A stretch of DNA of 64,000 nt from Acidobacteriota bacterium. Its GTDB lineage: Bacteria; Acidobacteriota; Terriglobia; Acidiferrales; UBA7541. Shown piece after piece: positions 52,078-60,554 of this stretch. The translations under genes were made by a program, and so were the position numbers. The DNA lies in NCBI GenBank assembly GCA_013289825.1, contig JABCZF010000004.1:124001-188000 (forward strand), read 5' to 3'. Each line of letters begins with the position of its first letter. The first letter of the stretch is position 1. Below the pieces are notes generated by a model, which had not been told where the DNA came from, did not search any database, and worked only from the letters and a program-made list of their open reading frames with translations.

Positions 52078-52590
52078 TCAGGGCGATTGTGCGAGCACAA
52101 ACTTCGCCGTTGTAACAGCCTGCCCAACGTGGCGCTGTGTGTGGTCGGCAATGTGCACCAAAAGGCCGCCTAGCGTCGTCGGGAGTTTGCGTCGGCCAAC
52201 ACCACGCGCGGTCTCCAGATCGGCGCGCGAAAGGCTGCGGATGCGGGTTACACTCGTTGTCAGAGTCGCGGAAAGTTCGGCAAACAGTCCGTCTCGACTG
52301 GCTCCGGGCTCCAACTCCGATTTGAGGCCCGACAGTTGCTCCTCGTTTAGGGAACCACCCTCGGCGTAGGTCAGCAGGCGGTCCAGGCTCCGGGAAATGT
52401 GTCTCAAATGGAAAGCGACGGGAGCGATGTGCGCGGGCCGTCGATTTAACTGCTCATCGCTAAGCGGGCCACACCAGCGGTGCAAGTCTTCACTCGCGAG
52501 TTCCAGCGCGTGCAAGACGGCGCGATGAACGGCGGGGACTTCCCGAAGCGTGCCGCGCAGCCAGGGCTCTGGAACCCATTTCTCAGGCAT
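52078..52590 (-). CDS. DinB-like four-helix metal-binding protein
   Basis: 170 residues. The three histidines of the DinB/YfiT metal site appear as FHLRHISRS and HIADHTQRH. The family includes thiol transferases and stress proteins; several use bacillithiol or mycothiol. GGAGGT precedes the ATG at a good distance. No thiol biosynthesis genes are in the window, so the role stays open. Confidence 0.75.
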   Translation of the reverse strand: MPEKWVPEPWLRGTLREVPAVHRAVLHALELASEDLHRWCGPLSDEQLNRRPAHIAPVAFHLRHISRSLDRLLTYAEGGSLNEEQLSGLKSELEPGASRDGLFAELSATLTTSVTRIRSLSRADLETARGVGRRKLPTTLGGLLVHIADHTQRHVGQAVTTAKFVLAQSP

Positions 52591-52791
52591 TGGCAGTGAC
52601 CTCCTTCAAAGAATGGTCCCAAGTTTGATTATCTGCGAATTCAGGCGAAAAGAGACGATCGGCATCATGTCGCGCGAAATATTGGATGTACAAGGGGCAG
52701 CCAATGATTTGATTTTCGAGACTTTGGCAGATGAACCTTGCCGACGGACGAGGACGTGAGCTAGAGTCGCGGTTCCAGTTTGGGGAACACC

Positions 52792-53388
52792 ATGGCAACG
52801 AAGAAACCAACCAGTCGAAGCGCACACCATAGACCGGGCGAGAAGGTCAAGATCTTGATAACGCGAGACCGTATTCACCGGCGAATCTTAGAGATCGCCA
52901 AGCAAATTCGCGAGGACTTTCCGGACGAGCCGCTGCTCCTGGTAGGGGTACTGAAGGGCGCGGTGTTCTTTCTCTCTGATCTGGCGCGGGGCATCCAGGG
53001 CGAGGTGTCGCTTGATTTCATTGCCGTGTCGAGCTATGGAAAAGACACGAAAACTTCAGGGCAGGTAAGACTCACAAAAGATCTCGACGCCAGTATCGAG
53101 GGCCGGACGGTTATTGTGGTGGAAGATATTTTGGATACGGGGATGACGTTGCAATACCTTTTGCGGATTTTTGAACAGCGCAAACCGAAGCGGCTGCGCG
53201 TGGCGGTACTGTTGGACAAGCCAGAACGGCGCATCGCGGCGGTGCGGGCGGACTATGTGGGATTTAGCATCCCTAACGAATTTGTGGTCGGGTTTGGGCT
53301 GGACTATGCGGAGCGTTACCGCAATCTACAGGGAGTCGCAGTGCTCTCTCTGAAGGCGCAAGATAAAGCGGGAAAAGCAGACAAATAA
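52792..53388 (+). CDS. hpt: hypoxanthine phosphoribosyltransferase
   Basis: 198 residues from ATG 52792. The PRPP-binding loop VVVEDILDTGMTL, the LVGVLKGAVFFLSDLAR block and the IPNEFVVGFGLDYAERYRNL C-terminus are all diagnostic. It salvages hypoxanthine and guanine with PRPP. A TTG four codons earlier in frame is less likely. The gene is usually next to tilS/ftsH; here it precedes a signalling phosphatase. Confidence 0.95.
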   Translation: MATKKPTSRSAHHRPGEKVKILITRDRIHRRILEIAKQIREDFPDEPLLLVGVLKGAVFFLSDLARGIQGEVSLDFIAVSSYGKDTKTSGQVRLTKDLDASIEGRTVIVVEDILDTGMTLQYLLRIFEQRKPKRLRVAVLLDKPERRIAAVRADYVGFSIPNEFVVGFGLDYAERYRNLQGVAVLSLKAQDKAGKADK

Positions 53389-53498
53389 GGGAACCGCGAT
53401 ACGCGGCGCAGTTTCTCGACTGAGCCGCCAGTGCCAATTTGGGATATCCCCACAGATCTGCCAAAAGACGATCCAGCCGCCGCCGCGGGGCTGCCTGC

Positions 53499-53504
53499 TA
53501 TAAT
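53499..53504 (+). promoter_or_regulatory. TATAAT -10 element close to the start codon
   Basis: A perfect TATAAT ends 12 bases before ATG 53517, so transcription would begin only about 5 bases upstream of it. No Shine-Dalgarno exists, and no -35 box is clear. Confidence 0.5.
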
Positions 53505-53516
53505 GATGTTGAGTTC

Positions 53517-55301
53517 ATGAATCCCGCCAACGAACATACACAGGCGACGGCCACCGAAACGACGGCGACAGAAAAGACGGAGATTTCCGCCGAGGTTCTG
53601 AGTACGCTTGCCGAGATCGGGGAAGAGGTAAATTCTTCGCTCGATTTGGGCGAAGTGCTGGCGCGCACCGCAGCTCTGATTAAACGGCACATTGATTATG
53701 AAATTTTCGGCGTGCTGATGCTCGAAGGAGACGGCGCCTATCTGAAGCATAGATTCTCGATCGGGTATGCGCGGGAGCTTGCGGACAATTTACTCGTTCC
53801 GATTGGGCAGGGAATTACCGGGACCGCGGCGGCCACCGGGCATTCGGTGCGCGTGAGCGACACTTCAAAAGATGCGCGATATATCAACGCGATCGAGAGT
53901 GTGCGCTCCGAGCTGGCTGTGCCGTTGATGCTGCAGGGGAAATGCGTCGGTGTGCTGGACATCCAAAGCCGACACTTAGATTATTTCACGCCGGACCAGC
54001 AGAGCATACTGACGCTCCTGGCTAGCCGTCTGGCGGTCGCCATTGACAATGCGCGGTTGTTCCAACGCGTGCGAGCGCAGGCGGAGACATTGCTTCTGTT
54101 GAATGAAGTTGGACGGGAGACGAGCTCGATCCTCGACGTGGAGGAATTGTTGCGGCGTGCCGCGGAACAGATCAAGCGAGTGATCGACTACCAGATTTTA
54201 AGCATCATGCTTTATGACGAGGCGCAGAAAGTGTTCCGCCACCGAGTGGATGTGAAGCATGGACAGCGCGTTCAGGGAAAGATGCGCGTGGCTGCGAGCG
54301 AAGGGATAGTGGGTGCCGCTGCAGTGTTGAAGGAGCCCGTCGTGGTTCCGGACGTGACTGTTGATTCGCGCTATTTGATGGTGAATCCGGAGACGCGTTC
54401 GGAATTGGCCATTCCCATGATGCACAAGGGGAAAGTCATTGGTGTGCTGGACCTCGAGAGCCCGCAACTAAACTATTTTACTGAGGATCACGTGCAGACG
54501 TTGTCGATTCTCGGAGCCAATCTTGCCATTGCTCTGGAAAATGCGCGGCTGTACGAGCAAGTGGCTCGCGATGAGGCGCGATTGGAGCGTGATCTACAAG
54601 CCGCGAAGCGCATTCAAGGCGCGCTCTTGCGGCCCGTGCCGACCGAGGATTTTGGCTTAGACATTGCGGCACGCTATCTTTCGGCTAGGGAAGTGTGCGG
54701 CGATTTGTACGAATTCCTGCGCTATGGGCCTCAACAGCTCGGGATCGCGCTGGGCGACGTCAGCGGGAAGGGAACTGCTGCGGCGCTCTATGGCGCCGTG
54801 GCGATTGGCATTATGCGTAGTCTTGCCCCGCAGAAACTTCAGCCAGCGGAGTTGCTCAAGCAGATGAACCAAATCGTCGGCGAGAGGCGCATCGAGGGGC
54901 GCTTCATGACCGCGTGTTTCGCGACGTGGCAGAGGGGCCGCAGCAAGCTGCGCGTGGCAAACGCGGGGCAGTCGCAACCGTTGCTCTATAAGGATGGGCG
55001 GTGCGACAAGATTGCGCTTACGGGATTCCCACTCGGGATTTTTGAGGAAGTCAGCTACGACGAGTGGGGCGTGTCACTAAACCCTGGCGATATTTTGGTT
55101 TTTCATTCTGACGGGATCGCGGAGACCAGTAACAGTGAGGGGCAGTTTTTCGGAACGGAGAAGCTGCGCCTGCTCATCGAGCAACAGCATGAAGTCAGCG
55201 CCACGGAGATGGCTGACCTGATTTTGCGTGAGGTGGATTGGTTTGCGCAGAGTGCGCCGTTGGCGGATGACCGGACCCTAGTAGTGTTGAAGGTGCGATG
55301 A
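53517..55301 (+). CDS. GAF-GAF-PP2C (SpoIIE/RsbU-type) phosphatase
   Basis: 594 residues from ATG 53517. Two GAF domains (about 35-185 and 200-350), a short coiled linker and a SpoIIE-type PP2C domain (about 375-590) with metal-binding acids in VCGDLYEF, DVSGKGTAAAL and ADDRTLVVLKV. Such proteins dephosphorylate anti-anti-sigma factors or similar partners in response to a ligand bound by GAF. No sigma or anti-sigma partner is adjacent. It overlaps lysA by ATGA. Confidence 0.88.
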   Translation: MNPANEHTQATATETTATEKTEISAEVLSTLAEIGEEVNSSLDLGEVLARTAALIKRHIDYEIFGVLMLEGDGAYLKHRFSIGYARELADNLLVPIGQGITGTAAATGHSVRVSDTSKDARYINAIESVRSELAVPLMLQGKCVGVLDIQSRHLDYFTPDQQSILTLLASRLAVAIDNARLFQRVRAQAETLLLLNEVGRETSSILDVEELLRRAAEQIKRVIDYQILSIMLYDEAQKVFRHRVDVKHGQRVQGKMRVAASEGIVGAAAVLKEPVVVPDVTVDSRYLMVNPETRSELAIPMMHKGKVIGVLDLESPQLNYFTEDHVQTLSILGANLAIALENARLYEQVARDEARLERDLQAAKRIQGALLRPVPTEDFGLDIAARYLSAREVCGDLYEFLRYGPQQLGIALGDVSGKGTAAALYGAVAIGIMRSLAPQKLQPAELLKQMNQIVGERRIEGRFMTACFATWQRGRSKLRVANAGQSQPLLYKDGRCDKIALTGFPLGIFEEVSYDEWGVSLNPGDILVFHSDGIAETSNSEGQFFGTEKLRLLIEQQHEVSATEMADLILREVDWFAQSAPLADDRTLVVLKVR

Positions 55302-56707
55302 GCGCGCTGGCAGCCAATTTGCGCAAAAACTTGACATTTGTCGACCCGGCCGAGTACACACCGCACTTCGCTTGGAAAAGACCCTCCCGGGAAACAGACG
55401 TCGAGCGCGTTTTTTGCGAAAGCGTCGACCTAGTTACCGCCGCCGGGCAATTTGGCACGCCTACTTACCTCTATAGCAGCGCGGCGATTACCGATGCCTA
55501 CCGCGAGTTCGACCGCGGCCTTAGCCAAATTCCCCGCACGATATGTTTTGCCGTGAAGTCTAACGGGAACCTTTCGCTTTTGAATCATCTCAGAAAGTTG
55601 GGGAGTGGCTTTGACATTGTTTCCGGGGGCGAGCTTGAACATTTGAGGCATCTCGGGGTTCCTGGCGACCGGATTGTGTTCTCGGGTGTAGGCAAGACCC
55701 GGTATGAGATCCGCGATGCTCTGCAATATTCGCCTGCCCGCAGGGGAGGCCTTGCCCATCCCGGCCGCGGGATTCTCCTGTTTAACGTCGAGTCGGAAGC
55801 GGAACTGGAAGTCCTACTGGAAGAATCAGAACGTCACATAAGGCGCGGGGGAAGGATTCCTTCTTTGGCGATTCGCGTCAATCCGGATGTTGCGGCCGGC
55901 GGCCACCCGCACATCGCCACCGGAAGCCACACTCACAAGTTCGGTCTTGATTGGCCGGAGGCTCGCCGGCTCTATCTGAAACACAAAGATTCAAAGTATC
56001 TGCACTGGAATGGAATCAGCGCGCACATCGGTTCGCAGATCGTTTCGCTCGATCCGTTTCGTCGCGCTTTTCGACGGATTGCGGGCTACGTATCGGAATT
56101 GCGGCGCGCGGGAATTCGTCTCGAGTACCTCGACTTGGGCGGCGGGCTGGGCGTGCGCTATACCACGGAGAAGACTCCAGGGCGTGAACAGTATGCGCGG
56201 ATGGTGGCCGAATGCGTGCGGCCGCTTGGGTTGCACCTGCTGCTCGAGCCGGGGCGTTCGATCGTTGCGAGCGCCGGCATCTTGTTAACGAGAGTGATTT
56301 ATACAAAACGGAACCGGGGGAAGACCTTTGTCGTCGTGGATGCGGCAATGAATGATCTGCTGCGTCCAGCGCTTTATGGCGCAGTACATCCTATCACACG
56401 CATTGCGCGCGAAGCTGGCGATGGGAAGCTTTCAGCCGAGCGGGTTGATATCGTGGGGCCGGTCTGCGAGACCGGCGATTGCTTGATCCACGACTGGCCG
56501 CTTGGGGAAGTTAAGCCTGACGCTGTTCTGGCGATCTGGGTCGCGGGGGCCTACGGGATGACGCAGGCTTCCAACTACAATGCACGCACGCGTCCGAGCG
56601 AAGTTTTGATCGCAGGGACTCGCAGCAAGCTCATTCGGCGGCGTGAGACGCAGGACGACCTGCTTCGCACGGATCCGCTAGCGCCGACGCGACGGCGCCG
56701 CTCCTGA
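55298..56707 (+). CDS. lysA: diaminopimelate decarboxylase
   Basis: 469 residues, a fold-III PLP decarboxylase. K87 in CFAVKSN binds PLP; GFDIVSGGEL, HIGSQI and LEPGRSIVASAG follow, and the GPVCETGD cysteine loop is at the C-terminal barrel. It makes L-lysine from meso-diaminopimelate. It is somewhat longer than usual because of a ~40-residue N-terminal arm and short loops. Co-transcription with the phosphatase (ATGA overlap) is unexpected and probably incidental. Confidence 0.93.
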   Translation: MSALAANLRKNLTFVDPAEYTPHFAWKRPSRETDVERVFCESVDLVTAAGQFGTPTYLYSSAAITDAYREFDRGLSQIPRTICFAVKSNGNLSLLNHLRKLGSGFDIVSGGELEHLRHLGVPGDRIVFSGVGKTRYEIRDALQYSPARRGGLAHPGRGILLFNVESEAELEVLLEESERHIRRGGRIPSLAIRVNPDVAAGGHPHIATGSHTHKFGLDWPEARRLYLKHKDSKYLHWNGISAHIGSQIVSLDPFRRAFRRIAGYVSELRRAGIRLEYLDLGGGLGVRYTTEKTPGREQYARMVAECVRPLGLHLLLEPGRSIVASAGILLTRVIYTKRNRGKTFVVVDAAMNDLLRPALYGAVHPITRIAREAGDGKLSAERVDIVGPVCETGDCLIHDWPLGEVKPDAVLAIWVAGAYGMTQASNYNARTRPSEVLIAGTRSKLIRRRETQDDLLRTDPLAPTRRRRS

Positions 56708-56813
56708 TCAGGACGACCTTCAGGTTAACCGTGCCGCTCCGCACACTGTTTTTCGTAAGTGCGTGATCAGGAACGCGCCGAGGAGTTTGCCAAATACGCA
56801 TTTTCTATAAGGG

Positions 56814-57689
56814 CTAGACCTCGCCCCACTTTAGTTTGTTGCGCAAGATCTCGAAATAGGACTTTTTGGGTGGTTGGATCAGCTTGAGGCATTGCGGGGA
56901 ACGCCTGAGGCGGAGGCGGTCTTCGGATTGCATCGGGATGCCTTTTTGGCCGTCGAGAGTTAAGAAGACGGATTCGGCATTTCCTGCCAGCTTAACTTCG
57001 ATGCTGGAAGAATCGCGGACTACGACGGGACGATCGGTGAGCGTGTGCGGGCAGATGGGAGTTATGACGAATGCTTCGACGGCGGGGTGAACGATTGGAC
57101 CGCCTGCGGAGAGGGAATACGCGGTCGAGCCGGTGGGGGTGGCCAAGACCAGCCCGTCAGCGCGGTAACGGCAGACGAAGTCACCGTCGATGGACAGTTC
57201 GAGCTCAATCATGCGGGCCAGGGCGCTTTTGTTGACGACCGCATCGTTTAGGACGTGTTGGCGATCCAGGACTGTCTCCCCGCGCAGGTGTTCGACCTGC
57301 AGCATGACGCGCTCGCTCATCGATGACCTTCCGGCAAGCGTCTCCTCAAGCGCCGGGTAGAGTTCTTCGACGGTGAAACTCGTCAGGAAGCCCAGGCTGC
57401 CCATGTTGATGGGGAGAATGGGGATGCAACGTGGCGCGGCTACGCGGGCGGCTGCGAGCAGCGTGCCGTCACCGCCGAGCACGAGAAGGATTTGCGCCTG
57501 ATCGGCAAGCTCCTCGCGAGTGAAAGCCTTAGTAGGTGTGCGGAGAGCAGAAGCGGTCTCCTCGTCATAGATAACCCGCAGGCCGCGTGTTTCCAGCCAT
57601 TGGAGCAGTTGTGGCACGACAGCGGAGAGGTTGGCCCGGCGCGGGCGCGAGATGACGCCGATCGTTTTGAAGAGTGGAGCGGGCTGCAT
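56814..57689 (-). CDS. nadK: NAD kinase
   Basis: 291 residues. The GGDGT motif (LVLGGDGTLLAAARV), the NMGSLGFLT block and the LSAGGPIVHP C-terminal motif are all present. It phosphorylates NAD to NADP. It is the third gene of the tlyA/ispA-side minus-strand operon, 15 bp after tlyA. The convergent lysA ends about 106 bp away, with a TCCTGATCAGGA palindrome at its stop codon. Confidence 0.95.
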   Translation of the reverse strand: MQPAPLFKTIGVISRPRRANLSAVVPQLLQWLETRGLRVIYDEETASALRTPTKAFTREELADQAQILLVLGGDGTLLAAARVAAPRCIPILPINMGSLGFLTSFTVEELYPALEETLAGRSSMSERVMLQVEHLRGETVLDRQHVLNDAVVNKSALARMIELELSIDGDFVCRYRADGLVLATPTGSTAYSLSAGGPIVHPAVEAFVITPICPHTLTDRPVVVRDSSSIEVKLAGNAESVFLTLDGQKGIPMQSEDRLRLRRSPQCLKLIQPPKKSYFEILRNKLKWGEV

Positions 57690-57703
57690 AATGGTCTGGG
57701 ATT

Positions 57704-58456
57704 CTACTTCAGGACTCCTTTACGAGCGTGGAGAAAATACTCCTGATTACCCTTTGCGCCGGTTAGACGACTTGGCAGGACGTTTATGCAGGTCAGCGCG
57801 GAGGCGTCGGCGCATTTTCGTACGCTGGCGATGGCTTGGTCATGCAGGTGAACGTCCTCGACGATTCCGCCTGGGCCAACGTCTTGGCGGCGGAGTTCGA
57901 ATTGGGGTTTGATGAGAATAAGAAAATTCGCGCTTTCAGTCGCGCAAGCAGAAGCAGGAGCCAGTATTTTGCAGACGGAAATGAAGGATACGTCGGCGAC
58001 AACGAGATCGACCTGCTCGGGGATGTCCGCGGGCTTCAATTCTCGCGCATTGCGTTCCATGACGACGACGCGCGAATCTTGCTGTAGCTTCCACGCGAGT
58101 TGGGCGACATTCACATCGACGGCATAGACTCGCGCTGCTCCCTTCTGCAGCAGGCAATCCGTGAACCCGCCGGTGGAGGCGCCGGCGTCGAGACAAACGA
58201 GGCCCGCTGGATTTATCGAAAAATCTCGAAGAGCGCCCTCAAGCTTTAAGCCTCCGCGGCTGGCATATTTTAGTTGACGGCCTTTCACCTCGATGCGGGC
58301 GTCGATGGAAACCGGCATTCCGGCCTTCTCGACGGCGATGTTGTTCACTCGGACTTCGCCGGCGAGGATTATCGCTTGCGCTTTTTGTTGTGATTCGGCG
58401 AGGCCGTGTTCGACGAGAAGAAGGTCGAGCCTCTTGCGTGCGGTTTTGGGTTTCAT
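57704..58456 (-). CDS. tlyA: TlyA-family rRNA (cytidine-2'-O)-methyltransferase
   Basis: 250 residues: S4 RNA-binding domain (about 1-65, RLDLLLVEHGLAESQQKAQ) and a FtsJ-like methyltransferase (about 78-245, CLDAGASTGGFTDCLL SAM site and LVVADVSFIS). Members methylate 16S and 23S rRNA; early reports also called them hemolysins. The neighbours ispA and nadK are the usual ones. Confidence 0.92.
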   Translation of the reverse strand: MKPKTARKRLDLLLVEHGLAESQQKAQAIILAGEVRVNNIAVEKAGMPVSIDARIEVKGRQLKYASRGGLKLEGALRDFSINPAGLVCLDAGASTGGFTDCLLQKGAARVYAVDVNVAQLAWKLQQDSRVVVMERNARELKPADIPEQVDLVVADVSFISVCKILAPASACATESANFLILIKPQFELRRQDVGPGGIVEDVHLHDQAIASVRKCADASALTCINVLPSRLTGAKGNQEYFLHARKGVLK

Positions 58457-58471
58457 GGTGCGTGGACTGCG

Positions 58472-59353
58472 TCACGCCCGGCGCTGGACCAGGTATTCGG
58501 CAATGTCGCGGAGGCGCGAGGCTCGCTCGCCATAAGGGGCCAGTTCGTCGATGGCTTTTCGAGCAAGGTCATTCGCAATCTGGTGCGACCGTTCGAGGCC
58601 GTGGACGGCGGGATAGGTCGCCTTTTGCTGCGCGGCGTCCTTTCCGGCGGTTTTTCCGAGTGCGGCGGAGGTTTCTTCGACATCGAGAATGTCGTCGGTG
58701 ACCTGAAAGAGCAGGCCGAGGGATTCTCCGAATCTTCGCAGACGAGCAACATCTTCGGTCGGCGCCCCTGCGCACAGGGCGCCGGACGAAATCGACGCGC
58801 GAATTAGGGCGGCGGTTTTCGAGCGGTGAATGTATTCGAGCATTTCCGGATCGATGTGTTTGCCTTCCGCTTCGAGGTCGGCCACTTGCCCGCCGACCAT
58901 GCCGTTGGTGGTGCCCGCAGCGGTAGAGATTTCCGCCACCATGGCGACGCGGCGGCCGGCGTCGACAGGAGCTGCGGCAATCGTTTCAAAGGCAAGTGTC
59001 AGCAGAGCATCGCCCGCGAGAATGGCAGCGGCTTCGCCAAATTTCTTGTGGGAGGTGGGTTTGCCACGGCGAAGATCATCGTTGTCGAGCGCGGGGAGAT
59101 CGTCGTGGATCAGCGAGTAGGTGTGGATGAATTCAATGGCGCAGGCAGGATAGTGGGCAGGCGCCACGTCGGCATGGAAGATCCTCGAAGTTTCCAAACA
59201 GAGAATCGGACGGATGCGCTTCCCACCGGCAAAGACGCTGTAGCGCATGGCTTGGTGAATCGAGGATGGTGGGGCCGTTTCGACAGGCATCAGGCGGTTG
59301 AGGGACGTGTCGACGTCCACGCGGTCTTCTTCAAAAAATAGCGGGGGTTTCAT
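58472..59353 (-). CDS. ispA: farnesyl/geranyl diphosphate synthase
   Basis: 293 residues. First Asp-rich motif in LIHDDLPALDNDDLRRG (DDxxxxD type) and second in LFQVTDDILDVEE. It elongates isopentenyl and dimethylallyl diphosphates to farnesyl diphosphate for quinones and undecaprenyl carriers. It lies between xseB and tlyA; dxs, often in this cluster, is missing here. Confidence 0.93.
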   Translation of the reverse strand: MKPPLFFEEDRVDVDTSLNRLMPVETAPPSSIHQAMRYSVFAGGKRIRPILCLETSRIFHADVAPAHYPACAIEFIHTYSLIHDDLPALDNDDLRRGKPTSHKKFGEAAAILAGDALLTLAFETIAAAPVDAGRRVAMVAEISTAAGTTNGMVGGQVADLEAEGKHIDPEMLEYIHRSKTAALIRASISSGALCAGAPTEDVARLRRFGESLGLLFQVTDDILDVEETSAALGKTAGKDAAQQKATYPAVHGLERSHQIANDLARKAIDELAPYGERASRLRDIAEYLVQRRA

Positions 59354-59392
59354 TGTTAGGGGATGATCAAGGAAGTTGCGGAGCGGGCCGGG

Positions 59393-59665
59393 TCACGACT
59401 CGCTCTCGCCTTCGGGATCGAACGGTTCGGCAGTGAGTTTGCCATCTGCCTTTTTCAGCAGAATTTCGACGCGGCCTTCGGCCTCTTCGAGCTGCTTCTG
59501 GCATTCGCGGGAAAGGGACACGCCTTCTTCGAAGAGTTTCATCGCATCGTCGAGCGAAAGTTGCGGGCTTTCGAGGCGGCGGACCACCTCTTCTAGGCGA
59601 GCGAGTGAGCGCTCAAAATCGGGCTTCTTGGGCGGTTCTGGTTTCTTTGGGGCGGGTGAGTTCAC
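59393..59665 (-). CDS. xseB: exodeoxyribonuclease VII small subunit
   Basis: 90 residues, GTG start. The conserved FERSLARLEEVVRRLES and LSLDDAMKLFEEGVSLSREC segments are diagnostic. It partners the large subunit XseA, which is not in the window. The Pro/Lys-rich N-terminal 17 residues are outside the conserved core. Confidence 0.93.
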   Translation of the reverse strand: MNSPAPKKPEPPKKPDFERSLARLEEVVRRLESPQLSLDDAMKLFEEGVSLSRECQKQLEEAEGRVEILLKKADGKLTAEPFDPEGESES

Positions 59666-59689
59666 GCGATCGGCTTGTCTCCTCGGATA

Positions 59690-60529
59690 TTATTTCTGAC
59701 AGTACGCGCAAAAGTAAGTTGATCGGCCGCCTTGGGCGATGCGTCTGATGGGTTCCCCGCAACGGCGGCATGGTTTTCCTTCGCGGTCGTACGCGCGAAG
59801 AATGTCTTCCAAACCTTGAAACCACCACTCCGGGTCGCGAAAATCGGGCGGCGGATGCAGACAGCATTCTAAGGCACGCGCGAGAACGGAAACAATCGCT
59901 TTGTGGAGACGGTGAGCTTCGGCGGACTTCAGAGAGTCTGCGCGGCGGCGTGGGTCGAGGCGCCCATGCCAGAGCGATTCGCAAGAGTAGATGTTGCCGA
60001 TGCCTGCCACTCGCTTTTGATCGAGTAGAAATTCCTTTAGCGGGCGTTTCGACCCCTCCAGCAATTCCGCGAAGCGCGCTGCTGTGAAATCACGAGACAT
60101 TGCGTCCAGACCTAACCCGGCCAGGGCGGGGCAAGCGGCCTCGGATGCCCACACATGTACGCGGCCAAAATGGCGCCGATCCGCAAAACCGAGAAGACCC
60201 TTGTCCAACTCGAAAACCACGTCGAGGTGGACTCCAGAGCCGTGCGGGTTCTCGACTTCGGCCATTTCTTTCGCACTGGGGAACCAAAGCAGACGGCCGT
60301 CCAGCTTGAAGTGGAGCGTGACGATGCCTTGCGTAAGCTGGAGCCAGAGATATTTGCCTCTTCTTTGGACTGACTGGATTCGCTGACCTTCCGCAATTCG
60401 TCGAACGTACGAGGAACTTTGCGGTTTTGTCGCGATCGCATGGATGACGTGAACACAGCGAATCTTTCGTCGTTCGACCAGCGGGCGCAACGTTCGCGCA
60501 ACCGCTTCTACTTCAGGCAGTTCAGGCAT
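59690..60529 (-). CDS. mutM: formamidopyrimidine-DNA glycosylase
   Basis: 279 residues. The catalytic N-terminal Pro and Glu are in MPELPEVE; the H2TH domain is present, and the C-terminal zinc finger reads CRRCGEP and CAYCQK. It excises 8-oxoguanine and ring-opened purines. Its conserved ATG start is certain because Pro2 is the nucleophile. Confidence 0.96.
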   Translation of the reverse strand: MPELPEVEAVARTLRPLVERRKIRCVHVIHAIATKPQSSSYVRRIAEGQRIQSVQRRGKYLWLQLTQGIVTLHFKLDGRLLWFPSAKEMAEVENPHGSGVHLDVVFELDKGLLGFADRRHFGRVHVWASEAACPALAGLGLDAMSRDFTAARFAELLEGSKRPLKEFLLDQKRVAGIGNIYSCESLWHGRLDPRRRADSLKSAEAHRLHKAIVSVLARALECCLHPPPDFRDPEWWFQGLEDILRAYDREGKPCRRCGEPIRRIAQGGRSTYFCAYCQK

Positions 60530-60554
60530 GTTGGAATGGAATCGCTTCGAATCA

